Of a stretch of DNA of 29,323 nt, positions 8,375-16,421 are shown in pieces; position 1 is the first letter of the stretch; the number at the start of each line of letters is the position of its first letter. Origin of the DNA: JAHJDR01 sp964526915. Lineage in GTDB: Bacteria > UBA10199 > JADGCS01. The DNA lies in contig CAZGMS010000075.1 in assembly GCA_964526915.1 (NCBI GenBank), forward strand, positions 1 through 29,323. The letters run 5' to 3'. Under the pieces are notes generated by a model. The model did not search any database, was not told where the DNA came from, and worked only from the letters and a program-made list of their open reading frames with translations. The position numbers and the translations under genes were made by a program.

Positions 8375-8947
8375 CTAGGCTGAATTTTTATAGCCAAGTT
8401 CTTTCATCATGTTACAAAACAGTGCGCCTTGTTCAATGGCGTCATCAAGTGCTTTATGCGAATGGGGGAGGGGATCAAACCAGCTTTTGGGCATGTGGCG
8501 TTTGGTGGCTTGTCGGTAACCTGTTTGTAAAAGTGTCATGGCGAGCGTCTTAATATCGAGAGCCGAATGCGAAAACGGGCTTTCGCCTGTGAAACGAATC
8601 AAATACCAATAGACGAACATAAAATCGTAGGCGGCGGGATAACCAACAAAGACAGGTGTTCCCGGAAGATTCTTGAGCCAGAGCAGATAAGCGTGCATTG
8701 CTTTTTCGGGAGATTGCAGATTTTGGCGGCAAGCCTGCCACGCCTCCGGTTTTGTTTGCCACCATTGCATCGTTTTGGGACAAGGGATGGCGCTGGGGAG
8801 AAGATCCAGGTTGGCTTCAAATGTGCTGACGATGGTCTTGTCCAGCCTATAGGCCGCCGAACCAAAACTTAGCATGGAGTTTATTCCGGGAATCGGCCCA
8901 TCGGCCTCAACATCGGTGCTGATGTAGATTTCGGGTTTGAGAACCAT
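8375..8947 (-). CDS. DEDDh-type 3'-5' exonuclease (RNase T/Rv2179c-like)
   Basis: A 190-residue RNase H-fold exonuclease. DEDDh marks are visible in order: STDVEADG with Asp12 and Glu14, VGYPAAYDFMF with Asp108, and PHSHKALDDAI with His164 and Asp169. It matches short single-domain proteins related to the mycobacterial exoribonuclease Rv2179c, which act on 3' ends of RNA or single-stranded DNA. No extra domains are present. The start at 8947 is the only sensible one; the ribosome site is weak. The gene lies 27 bp after the lipoprotein gene and 47 bp before the 521-residue protein gene, so the three are probably co-transcribed, though their functions do not obviously match. Confidence 0.75.
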   Translation of the reverse strand: MVLKPEIYISTDVEADGPIPGINSMLSFGSAAYRLDKTIVSTFEANLDLLPSAIPCPKTMQWWQTKPEAWQACRQNLQSPEKAMHAYLLWLKNLPGTPVFVGYPAAYDFMFVYWYLIRFTGESPFSHSALDIKTLAMTLLQTGYRQATKRHMPKSWFDPLPHSHKALDDAIEQGALFCNMMKELGYKNSA

Positions 8948-8974
8948 GATTCTATTGAACTGTCAGTGGCAATC

Positions 8975-10018
8975 TTATTCTGTTGCATCCGTCACAGTGA
9001 CAGAGGGGAACAGGGGATGAAAACCGCAATCCCGCGTGATGTCCAGCGTGTGTTCCACGTCGTCGAGGTCTTCCTCGGCCTCCCAGACAGAGAGGGTGTT
9101 GGCAACGTCGAACGCCATGGTGATGGTATGGCTTTCGGTGGCGTCTGCGATGGTGAACGTCCCACTCATGGAGAAGTCGCTTCCGCTGACCCCATCGTTG
9201 GTGTTTTCCGTGCTGATAGTGACAGGATCTTTGTAGCTCCAGGTGGGATTGTCGGCAGAGCAGACTCTCCACTCAGCCTCATCGGCGGCGCAAAGCTCCG
9301 GAGTCACGGCACAGTCCGCACACCAGAACTCATCGTTGGCAAAACCGTCCAGGAGACTGTTGGGTCGCGCGTCGACCCCCACATAGGCCAGTTGGGTTAA
9401 ATCGTCCCAATCGACCCAACCCCACAGGGACTGGGCTTCATCATACACCAGAACGTCGCGAGCCAAAATACCGTTTTCCTCGTCATTGTTGAAATAGATG
9501 CGCAGTCTGTAGTCGGCCTTTTCGTCGGCAATCTGAGGCACAATCATGGAGACAGTCATCTCAATAAAATATACGGCCAGTTCCATTCCGTCGTAGGTTG
9601 CCAGGGCCTCCTCGGGGATTTCGTCGAGGTCACAGATGGCCGTAGAGGCATCACTCAGGGTGACCATATTGGTTTCGGCATCGGTGGCGGTGTCATTGGT
9701 ACAGGCTGTCATTTCGAAATGGTCGTCACTGTCTGCCATCAAGAGACGTACGTGTTTGGTGGCTATTTTGAATGAGCCGTCAATGGGAGAGAGGTTGACG
9801 GCCAAGCCCCCACTTTGATCGTCCGGACAGGATGCAGGTGCCGCATACTGTATGCCCAGAGGCAAGCCGCTTAAGGAGAGATCTCCATTTGACGTGACGA
9901 TCCCGTTGATGGCGATGCCCGAATCAGAGCTGTGAGTTGGTGTGGATGAATTGCCGCAGGCAACAAGGCCAGCGATAGAAAATAACAAACCTAAACTGAG
10001 GATATATTTATGTTGCAT
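8975..10018 (-). CDS. Predicted lipoprotein, acidic, unknown function
   Basis: A 347-residue exported lipoprotein. The start at 10018 is fixed by a near-perfect AAAGGAGG site seven bases before ATG. It yields MQHKYILSLG, a hydrophobic core, and the lipobox LVAC with Cys21 as the lipidation site. Longer upstream frames would have no meaning. The mature part is very acidic, with several Cys pairs (CADCAVTPELCAAD) and beta-rich segments (SMSGTFTIADATESHTITMA). I do not recognise a family. It resembles in style the second lipoprotein at 19353-20609, but no clear alignment was found by eye. It heads a three-gene minus-strand run and diverges from the abrB gene. Confidence 0.75.
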   Translation of the reverse strand: MQHKYILSLGLLFSIAGLVACGNSSTPTHSSDSGIAINGIVTSNGDLSLSGLPLGIQYAAPASCPDDQSGGLAVNLSPIDGSFKIATKHVRLLMADSDDHFEMTACTNDTATDAETNMVTLSDASTAICDLDEIPEEALATYDGMELAVYFIEMTVSMIVPQIADEKADYRLRIYFNNDEENGILARDVLVYDEAQSLWGWVDWDDLTQLAYVGVDARPNSLLDGFANDEFWCADCAVTPELCAADEAEWRVCSADNPTWSYKDPVTISTENTNDGVSGSDFSMSGTFTIADATESHTITMAFDVANTLSVWEAEEDLDDVEHTLDITRDCGFHPLFPSVTVTDATE

Positions 10019-10177
10019 AATGCCTCCTTTTTTTACGGTAGGCATATCTACATAATAACAAGTCAAAATACAATTTAAATCAGTTGACCCAGACCCACCC
10101 ACGCATTTCACTTGCCAATTTCCACTAATCATACTATTCATACAAATCATATTTAGCGTATTCATGAGGGGCAACGC
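10019..10177. promoter_or_regulatory. Divergent intergenic region, lipoprotein and abrB-type gene
   Basis: This 159-bp spacer separates two divergent starts, each with its own strong ribosome site: AAAGGAGG for the lipoprotein and GAGGGG for the abrB-type gene. It is AT-rich, with TATCTACATAA close to the lipoprotein end, a word also present in the leader of the AAA+ gene (1456-1466). On the plus strand, TTGCCA followed 17 bases later by TATTCA is a weak promoter candidate. AbrB-type proteins often bind such AT-rich DNA near their own gene; that is inference here. Confidence 0.35.
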
Positions 10178-10483
10178 ATGAACAAATTTTCAGAAATCTA
10201 CGGTCTGGTGACGGTGGGCGAAAGAGGGCAGGTGGTCATTCCCAACAAGGCCAGGGCCGAATACAAAATCAAGGCGGGGGACCGCCTGCTGGTGATGTCT
10301 GGCCCCCCGGGTCAAAAGAAATTCTTCACCTTCATCCCGATGTCTCAGATGGAAGACATGATGCAAAAACTTGAGAGCCATGTTTCGCAATTGAGTCAGT
10401 TCTCAAAGAAAAGAAAGAAAAGCGCAACCCTGCGACAGGTTCGACGAGCTCACCGCAGGCAAGCTCAGGGCAAGAAGCGCTGA
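10178..10483 (+). CDS. AbrB/SpoVT-type DNA-binding protein
   Basis: A 101-residue regulator. The swapped-hairpin AbrB/MazE domain is clear at residues 9-45: GLVTVGERGQVVIPNKAR then KAGDRLLV. The C-terminal third is strongly basic (KKRKKSATLRQVRRAHRRQA). The DNA encoding that tail (about 10430-10475) looks like part of a dispersed intergenic repeat of the CCCTGAGC type, so the tail may be an insertion-derived extension. A good GAGGGG site precedes the ATG. The gene lies nine bases before the TolC-family gene and probably regulates the efflux operon it leads, or its own divergent region. Confidence 0.85.
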   Translation: MNKFSEIYGLVTVGERGQVVIPNKARAEYKIKAGDRLLVMSGPPGQKKFFTFIPMSQMEDMMQKLESHVSQLSQFSKKRKKSATLRQVRRAHRRQAQGKKR

Positions 10484-10491
10484 GACATCCA

Positions 10492-11802
10492 ATGAGAGTT
10501 GTGACTTCACATATTGTCCCCATTACCTTGATCTGCTTATTCTGCTTTGCCGTCCGCGCTGAGCCCATTGAAACGCTCACGTGGCAGGATTGTGTGAACG
10601 AGGCAACGCAAAACAACCCTGATCTCGTAGCCAGTCAACAAGACATTCAAATCAAAAAAGAAGACAAGCACCTTGCGCAGGCAGGTTTGCTCCCGCAAAT
10701 CTCTGCAACGGGTCAAAAAAACTGGTCAGAGGGTGAGGGAATGGTTGGTGGATTTGCAGGCACAGGCGGCACAGGTCGGTCGCCCAACGGCTACTCATTT
10801 GGTATCACTGCAGGGCAATTGCTTTTTGACGGTTTCAAAACAGTTTATGATGTTCAAGCCGCTGTAAAAGATGTGACTGCCGCTACCTGGGGTGATGTTG
10901 TTGTCTCAGCCAATGTGAGATTGCAACTGAGGTCAGCCTTTGTGGAACTTCTGAAGGAACAGGAATTGGTGACTCTGTCGAAAAGCATCGCTTCACGGCG
11001 CCGGCAGAATTATCAACTGATCGAGCTCCGTTACCAGGCCGGCAGGGAACACAAGGGGTCGCTCCTCACGGCGCAGGCTAATCTTTTACAAGCAGAAGTC
11101 TCCGTGACCCAGGCGCAACGTGACCTGCTGTTGGCCCAACAACTGTTGCTAAAAACTTTGGGCAGAATAGAAAAAACCCCGATTCGCGTCAAAGAAACCA
11201 TGGTGTCTGTCATGAGAAACAGGATGCGTCCAAACTTTGAACAACTGGCCGATCAAAATCCGTTTTTGAAACAGGTGACAGCACAAAAAGAGATGAACCA
11301 ATATGTCTTGAATTCAGCCAAGTCGGATTTGTTGCCGGATATTTCCCTCAATACATCTGTCAGTCAGACATCCTCTGATTGGCCACCCGATCAAATACAG
11401 TGGTCTGCAGGCCTTAACCTGACCATGCCCATTTTTGAAGGGGGCAAACAAATTCATCAGATTCAAAAAAACAGGGCCCAGTATAGACAGTCATTGGCCA
11501 AAGAGCAGAGTGTTCACAACTCTTTGGTGTACACTTTGCAAGAGTCGTGGACCAAGTGGCAGGATGCCATTGATTCTTATTCTGTTCAGCAAAAGTATTT
11601 GGCTGCTGCAGTGGAACGGTCCAAAATTGCCTCAGCGCAATATGCCACGGGGCTGGTGTCCTTCAACGAATGGACCATCATTGAGGACAATCTGGTGAAC
11701 GCGCAAAAGGCACACCTCATGGCCAAGACCGATGTGTTGTCGGCCGAAGCCGCTTGGAGGCAGGCACAAGGGGAGTCGTTACATGTTGCAGAAAAACAAT
11801 AA
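10492..11802 (+). CDS. TolC-family outer-membrane efflux protein
   Basis: A 436-residue outer-membrane factor. A signal peptide (about 1-23, ending AVRA) is followed by two related TolC/OEP repeats rich in coiled-coil helices. The usual beginning LTWQDCVNEATQNNPDLVAS is at about 29-48, and the beta-barrel strands YSFGITAGQLLFDGF and WSAGLNLTMPIFEGG mark each repeat. The length is typical. It is the outer-membrane exit duct for the adaptor and ABC exporter encoded directly downstream. Its 3' end overlaps the adaptor gene start by 20 bases. No strong ribosome site is visible; coupling from the upstream abrB-type gene, nine bases away, is likely. Confidence 0.9.
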   Translation: MRVVTSHIVPITLICLFCFAVRAEPIETLTWQDCVNEATQNNPDLVASQQDIQIKKEDKHLAQAGLLPQISATGQKNWSEGEGMVGGFAGTGGTGRSPNGYSFGITAGQLLFDGFKTVYDVQAAVKDVTAATWGDVVVSANVRLQLRSAFVELLKEQELVTLSKSIASRRRQNYQLIELRYQAGREHKGSLLTAQANLLQAEVSVTQAQRDLLLAQQLLLKTLGRIEKTPIRVKETMVSVMRNRMRPNFEQLADQNPFLKQVTAQKEMNQYVLNSAKSDLLPDISLNTSVSQTSSDWPPDQIQWSAGLNLTMPIFEGGKQIHQIQKNRAQYRQSLAKEQSVHNSLVYTLQESWTKWQDAIDSYSVQQKYLAAAVERSKIASAQYATGLVSFNEWTIIEDNLVNAQKAHLMAKTDVLSAEAAWRQAQGESLHVAEKQ

Positions 11803-12748
11803 AAAGTTAATTGGCCTTGTTTTCTTCTGTCTTGTGGGCATTGTCGTTGTCAAAATGGCGTGTCAAAAACAGGATGACGTGCTGGCCATGCGGACAATCT
11901 CTCCGGTCTATGGCGTGATCCAATCCGTTGTGTCCACCACGGGCACTGTGGTCCCACAGAATCGTTTGGAACTCAAACCTCCTGTTGCCGGTCGGATTGA
12001 AGATATTCTGGTTGTGGAGGGTCAAAGTGTCAAGAAAGGTGACGTGTTGGCGCTCATGAGTTCCACGGAGCGTGTGGCCCTGCTCGATTCTGCGAGGCTC
12101 AAAAGTGATCAGGAACTGAAGTATTGGCAGGACGTTTATCTGGCCACACCGGTATTGGCGCCCATTGATGGTGTGGTGATCGTTCGCTCGGTAGAGCCCG
12201 GTCAAACTGTGGTGACGGGTGATGCTGTTCTGGTGTTGTCGGATCGTTTGATTGTGAAGGCGCAGATCGATGAAGTGGACTTGGGACGCATTGCTTTGGG
12301 GCAGACGGCTCAAATACGTCTTGATGCCTACCCTCAGAATGTGACCGCTGCGCTGGTGGATCACATCTCTTTTGAATCCACAGTGGTGAATAATGTGACG
12401 ATTTATGAGGTGGATGTTTTGCCACAGGAGATTCCAGCTGTGTTTCGTTCGGGCATGAGCGCCACGGTAGATTTTTTTGAAAAAAACAATGACCACGCCC
12501 TGTTGATTCCTCATTCCGCAGTGATTTCACAAAGTGGCGAGGATTTTGTATTGGTATTGAATGCCCAAACAGCAAAACAGGAACAACGAAAAATCAGTTT
12601 AGGTCTTACAGATGGGGAAAATGTTGAAGTGACTCAGGGGCTGACTGAGGGCGATGTGGTGCTTTTGCAAAACAAAGATGGTGTGTTGAGCCAAAAAAAG
12701 TCTACTGGCAAAAATCCCTTCATGCCTAATTTTGAAAAGAAAAAATGA
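11783..12748 (+). CDS. MacA/HlyD-type periplasmic adaptor with short hairpin
   Basis: A 321-residue membrane-fusion protein. The start at 11783 is supported by GGGGAG seven bases upstream and by a membrane anchor (residues 9-24) directly after MLQKNNKK; it overlaps the TolC-family gene. Biotinyl-lipoyl-like halves lie at about 62-92 (KPPVAGRIEDILVVEGQSVK) and 122-152 (TPVLAPIDGVVIVRSVEPGQ), followed by beta-barrel and membrane-proximal domains. The helical hairpin between the lipoyl halves is only about 29 residues, against several tens more in MacA. The contact with the TolC duct must therefore differ or be short. There is no lipobox. Confidence 0.85.
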   Translation: MLQKNNKKLIGLVFFCLVGIVVVKMACQKQDDVLAMRTISPVYGVIQSVVSTTGTVVPQNRLELKPPVAGRIEDILVVEGQSVKKGDVLALMSSTERVALLDSARLKSDQELKYWQDVYLATPVLAPIDGVVIVRSVEPGQTVVTGDAVLVLSDRLIVKAQIDEVDLGRIALGQTAQIRLDAYPQNVTAALVDHISFESTVVNNVTIYEVDVLPQEIPAVFRSGMSATVDFFEKNNDHALLIPHSAVISQSGEDFVLVLNAQTAKQEQRKISLGLTDGENVEVTQGLTEGDVVLLQNKDGVLSQKKSTGKNPFMPNFEKKK

Positions 12749-12758
12749 ATCAATATTT

Positions 12759-12806
12759 GGATTGCCACGTCGTCCTTCGCTAAACTCAGGTCGACTCGCA
12801 ATGACG
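12759..12806. repeat. Short copy of a dispersed CATTGCGAG/GCAATCC palindromic repeat
   Basis: The stretch begins GGATTGCCACGTCGTCCTTC and ends CTCGCAATGACG. Both ends and the internal CGTC/GACGAAG words match the longer element at 23764-23885. It sits between the adaptor and MacB genes, inside an otherwise tight operon. Elements ending in CATTGCGAG and GCAATCC are common palindromic intergenic repeats in many bacteria. This one may stabilise or partly separate the operon message. Confidence 0.6.
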
Positions 12807-12826
12807 GACTTTGAAATGATGTTGCA

Positions 12827-14818
12827 ATGAACATCCCTCTTATAGACATCAAAACCATCAACAAGACCTATGTCATGGGCGATACGGAGGTGCGTGCCTT
12901 GCAAGGTGTTTCCCTGACCATTGAACGCGGTGAATTTGTGGCGATCATGGGTCCTTCTGGTTCGGGAAAATCAACACTTCTACACACCCTGGGGTTTTTG
13001 GATCGTCCTGATTCCGGTCAATATTATTTTGATGGCTACGATGTTTCAAAACTTAACGATGATGATTTGGCAAGTTTAAGAAACACAAATGCAGGGTTCG
13101 TTTTTCAGCAATTTTATTTATTGTCGCGCATGACAGCGCTGGAAAACGCTGAATTGCCTCTCATTTACGGCGGCAGTTCACAGGTAAAAGAAACGGCCAG
13201 TCAAAAACTTAAGGATGTGGGGCTGGCAGACCGCGCGAACCACAAACCCAATGAACTCTCGGGTGGACAGCAACAGCGGGTGGCCATCGCCCGCGCATTG
13301 GTGAATGATCCACGCATCATTTTTGCCGATGAACCCACAGGCAATCTGGACACGCAGAGCGAAAAAGACATCCTGGGTGTTCTCAAAAAACTGAATGAAG
13401 CCGGAAAAACCATCGTCATGGTCACACACGAAATGGAAATTGGTGCACAGGCCACGCGTATCATCCGCATGAGAGACGGAAAAATCGTGGCAGATGAAAT
13501 TCTGAACCCGAAGGCGGTTCGCGGTGCCAGCATCAATCAGAAATCGGTAGATGAAAACCTCAAAGGGCCGGTGATCGTAAAACAACAAAGAAAATTTCTC
13601 ACACCCACTGAACTTGTTGATAACTTCAAACAGGGGTTTCGGTCCATTTTTTCAAACAAGTTAAGATCGCTTTTGTCCATGTTGGGTATTCTCATTGGGG
13701 TCACGTCTGTCATTGCCATGCTGGCGTTGGGTGCGGGGGCCACGGAATCCATGTCTGAACGCCTGTCGTCTTTGGGCACCAACGTGCTCACGATCAGATC
13801 GGGAGCGCATCACATGGGGGGTGTGAGCCTGGAATCGGGTGCGATCACCAGGTTTACCTTGCAGGATGCGCAGGCAATTTCCAAACTCGATCATGTAAAA
13901 AATGTGTCGTCATCAGTCTCGGGGCGAGGCCAGTTGGTGTATGGGGACAAAAATTGGAACACACAGATCCGCGGGGTGGATCCTGCCTATCAGAGCATTC
14001 AATCTTTGCAGCCTGTTTTGGGTAATTTTTTTGTGGAAGAAGACAACACGTCACGCAAAAAAGTGGTTTTGTTGGGGCTGACGGTTGTGGATGAGCTTTT
14101 TAATAATCAAAACCCAGTGGGGAAGACGATCAAGATCAACCGCATCAATTTTGAGGTGATTGGCGTTTTGCCGACAAAAGGGATGGGGCCAGGTGGCGAT
14201 CGCGATGATATGGTCATCATTCCCCTCACGACGGCCATGTACCGGGTATTGGGCAAAAATTATACGGATTCAATTGATGTGGAAGTTGATGACATGAATT
14301 GGATGGATCAAACAAGTGATGCCATCAAAACACTTATCGTTAAACGTCATCGTTTGAGTGAGGATAACAAGGATTCATTCAACATCATGAACATGGCAGA
14401 GATCCAGCAGGCGCTGAAAAGCGTCACGAGCACCATGACCCTGCTCTTGGGATTCATTGCGGTGATATCTCTTTTGGTGGGTGGCATTGGCATCATGAAC
14501 ATCATGCTGGTTTCGGTGACTGAACGCACCAAGGAGATCGGTTTGAGAAAGGCGATTGGGGCACGTCGCAACGATATCCTTTTTCAATTTCTCACTGAAT
14601 CTGTATTGATGACTGTGACTGGGGGGTTGATCGGTGTTGTTTTTGGAACAGCCTCAGCCAAACTTTTATCTTATGTTGCCGGTTGGTCCACACACGTCTC
14701 TGTGTTTTCCATTTTGCTGGCAACAGTATTTTCGGTTTTGGTGGGGTTGGGTTTTGGTCTTTGGCCTGCCCAAAAGGCCGCTCGGCTTAATCCCATTGAG
14801 GCCCTGAGATATGAATGA
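12827..14818 (+). CDS. macB: MacB-type ABC exporter, fused ATPase and permease
   Basis: A 663-residue fusion. The N-terminal ATPase has Walker A GPSGSGKST (42-50), the signature LSGGQ (144-148), Walker B IIFADEPTG (164-172) and the switch His201. A linker leads to the first membrane helix (about 280-300), then the MacB periplasmic domain and three C-terminal helices with the FtsX-like LVSVTERTKEIGLRKAIGAR motif. The length is normal for MacB. With the TolC duct and adaptor it would form a tripartite exporter for peptides, lipoproteins or macrolides; the cargo is unknown. There is no strong ribosome site. The 78-bp gap from the adaptor gene contains a dispersed repeat. Confidence 0.93.
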   Translation: MNIPLIDIKTINKTYVMGDTEVRALQGVSLTIERGEFVAIMGPSGSGKSTLLHTLGFLDRPDSGQYYFDGYDVSKLNDDDLASLRNTNAGFVFQQFYLLSRMTALENAELPLIYGGSSQVKETASQKLKDVGLADRANHKPNELSGGQQQRVAIARALVNDPRIIFADEPTGNLDTQSEKDILGVLKKLNEAGKTIVMVTHEMEIGAQATRIIRMRDGKIVADEILNPKAVRGASINQKSVDENLKGPVIVKQQRKFLTPTELVDNFKQGFRSIFSNKLRSLLSMLGILIGVTSVIAMLALGAGATESMSERLSSLGTNVLTIRSGAHHMGGVSLESGAITRFTLQDAQAISKLDHVKNVSSSVSGRGQLVYGDKNWNTQIRGVDPAYQSIQSLQPVLGNFFVEEDNTSRKKVVLLGLTVVDELFNNQNPVGKTIKINRINFEVIGVLPTKGMGPGGDRDDMVIIPLTTAMYRVLGKNYTDSIDVEVDDMNWMDQTSDAIKTLIVKRHRLSEDNKDSFNIMNMAEIQQALKSVTSTMTLLLGFIAVISLLVGGIGIMNIMLVSVTERTKEIGLRKAIGARRNDILFQFLTESVLMTVTGGLIGVVFGTASAKLLSYVAGWSTHVSVFSILLATVFSVLVGLGFGLWPAQKAARLNPIEALRYE

Positions 14819-14863
14819 AGAAAAATTCTTGACCCCTATTTCGCGCTGTGTTCGACGTGACTC

Positions 14864-15835
14864 ATGATTAAAACCAAGATCACAGAACGGTTGCATATTA
14901 AATACCCGATTTTCGCTGGTACCATGATGAACATCACCACGCCGGAATTCGTGGCAGTGTGTTCGAACGCGGGTGGCCTAGGGATTCTCGCGAGTGCCAT
15001 TTACAAATCACCCGAAACGCTGAAAGAAGCGATTCAGCTCACAAAAAAACTCACGCAAAAACCCTTTGCCGTGAATGTCAATTTATTTCCGGCACTGCAG
15101 CCCACCGATCAGTTGAGTTACATCAAAATCATGCTCGATGAAGGTGTGGGCATCATCGAAACCTCAGGTCACGCGGCGCCTGAGGAATATGTCCCGTTAT
15201 TCAAAAAAGCGGGTGTGGTTTGGATTCATAAATGCGCCGGGTTGCGTTATGCCAAAAAGGCAGTGAGCCTGGGCGCCGATATGATCGAGGTGGTGGGGTA
15301 TGAAAATGGCGGGGCCACAGGCAAACTTGATATCGGCACATTTGTGATGACGCCCACTGTTGTTGATGAGATCAACGTTCCCGTGATCGCTGGTGGTGGT
15401 GTGTCCGATGGGCGCGGGTTGGCGGCACTGCTGGCGGCGGGGGGACAAGGGGCCATCGTTGGCACGAGGATCATGGCCACCAAGGAATGTCCGATTCATG
15501 AGAACATCAAGCAGGCATTGGTGAGCGCCACAGAAACAGATACGGTCCTCATCATGCGCTCACTGGGCGGCACGCACCGTGTTTGGAACAACAAGGCCGC
15601 GCAACGGGTATTGGAGATCGAACGGGGTGATCCTGATCCTGCTGAAATTTATCAAGCCGCGGCGGGGGCCAAGGCAAAACTGATGTACGAAAAGGGCGAT
15701 CTGGATGTGGGGGTCATTTCCTGCGGACAGGGTGTGGGATTGGTGCACGATATCCCGTCTGTTGCGGATTTGTTCGATCGCATCATGAGAGAGGCGGAGG
15801 AGACCATTGAAGTGTGTAGTGCGATGCAACTTTAA
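14864..15835 (+). CDS. Nitronate monooxygenase-family FMN protein lacking catalytic His
   Basis: A 323-residue TIM-barrel flavoprotein of the 2-nitropropane dioxygenase family. Family marks are PIFAGTMMNITTPEF near the N-terminus, HKCAGLRYAKKAVSLGADM (about 122-140), VVGYENGGATG (143-153) and the FMN-phosphate region PVIAGGGVSDGRGL to IVGTRIMAT. In known nitronate monooxygenases the middle motif reads G-x-E-x-G-G-H and the His is the catalytic base. Here it is ENGGA, with Ala151. The cofactor site looks intact but the usual reaction may not occur. It is 45 bp after macB and may be transcribed separately; no clear promoter is seen. Confidence 0.85.
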   Translation: MIKTKITERLHIKYPIFAGTMMNITTPEFVAVCSNAGGLGILASAIYKSPETLKEAIQLTKKLTQKPFAVNVNLFPALQPTDQLSYIKIMLDEGVGIIETSGHAAPEEYVPLFKKAGVVWIHKCAGLRYAKKAVSLGADMIEVVGYENGGATGKLDIGTFVMTPTVVDEINVPVIAGGGVSDGRGLAALLAAGGQGAIVGTRIMATKECPIHENIKQALVSATETDTVLIMRSLGGTHRVWNNKAAQRVLEIERGDPDPAEIYQAAAGAKAKLMYEKGDLDVGVISCGQGVGLVHDIPSVADLFDRIMREAEETIEVCSAMQL

Positions 15836-15841
15836 CAATGT

Positions 15842-15967
15842 CGCCTACCATTTTGGGGTCCTGCTACGGGGCGCTATTTTTTTGACTTTTCACTCGCAAG
15901 CTCGCTCCGTCCCGAGTACGGGACTCAGTCAAAAATAATAGCTTCCCGTATCACCCCAAAATGGCGG
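15842..15967. repeat. Long imperfect palindromic element (about 125 bp)
   Basis: The outer arms CCATTTTGGGGT (15848-15859) and ACCCCAAAATGG (15953-15964) are perfect reverse complements. Further in, TACGGGG pairs with a CCCGTA region, and GCTATTTTTTTGACT pairs with AGTCAAAAATAATAGC. The tip carries its own perfect stem GTCCCG-AGTA-CGGGAC (15909-15924). The whole can fold into one long cruciform or RNA stem between the flavoprotein and hemerythrin genes. It could terminate the upstream message, or be a non-autonomous palindromic repeat. No coding capacity is seen. Confidence 0.8.
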
Positions 15968-16005
15968 ATTATTCGAATGCTACATATTGATGAGGAAAAC
16001 ACATT

Positions 16006-16413
16006 ATGTCACAAATCACATGGGACAGTTCGTACAGTGTGGGGATTCAAAAGATAGATGAGCAACACAAAAAGCTCATCAATCTCATCAATCATCTCGA
16101 TGCGGCTGTGGGCAAGGGTCAGGGCTCTGCCATGCAGGGTGATTTGATCATGGAACTCGCGGAGTATTTGATGGATCATTTTGGGATGGAAGAGGCCCTG
16201 ATGGACAAATATGGCTACCCACAGTACGATGCGCATCTGCAAATCCATCACAGTTTTACAAGGAAGGTCAAAGAATTCAGGGACGATATTGCGGCGGGGA
16301 GTCTTTCTGTGAGTGAGGAGGCGCTGGTTTTTTTGGGGGATTGGTTGATCAATCACATTCAGGCCACCGACAAACTGTTGGGTGATTATTTGAGAGAACA
16401 GGGGGAGGTGTGA
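16006..16413 (+). CDS. Bacteriohemerythrin
   Basis: A 135-residue single-domain hemerythrin that binds O2 reversibly at a di-iron centre. All seven usual ligands can be picked out: His21 (DEQHKKL), His58 and Glu62 (LMDHFGMEE), His77 and His81 (HLQIHH), His117 and Asp122 (INHIQATD). It begins ITWDSSYSVGIQKIDEQH, the standard opening. The length is typical of soluble oxygen-storage or oxygen-sensing forms. A GAGG site precedes the ATG. The VOC protein gene follows within eight bases, so the two probably share a message. Confidence 0.93.
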   Translation: MSQITWDSSYSVGIQKIDEQHKKLINLINHLDAAVGKGQGSAMQGDLIMELAEYLMDHFGMEEALMDKYGYPQYDAHLQIHHSFTRKVKEFRDDIAAGSLSVSEEALVFLGDWLINHIQATDKLLGDYLREQGEV

Positions 16414-16421
16414 CTTGCGCT

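Noticed and set aside
11807..12514. 235-residue open frame antisense to the adaptor gene
   Set aside because: The plus-strand frame has clear lipoyl and barrel motifs; the antisense frame is His- and Arg-rich without motifs.
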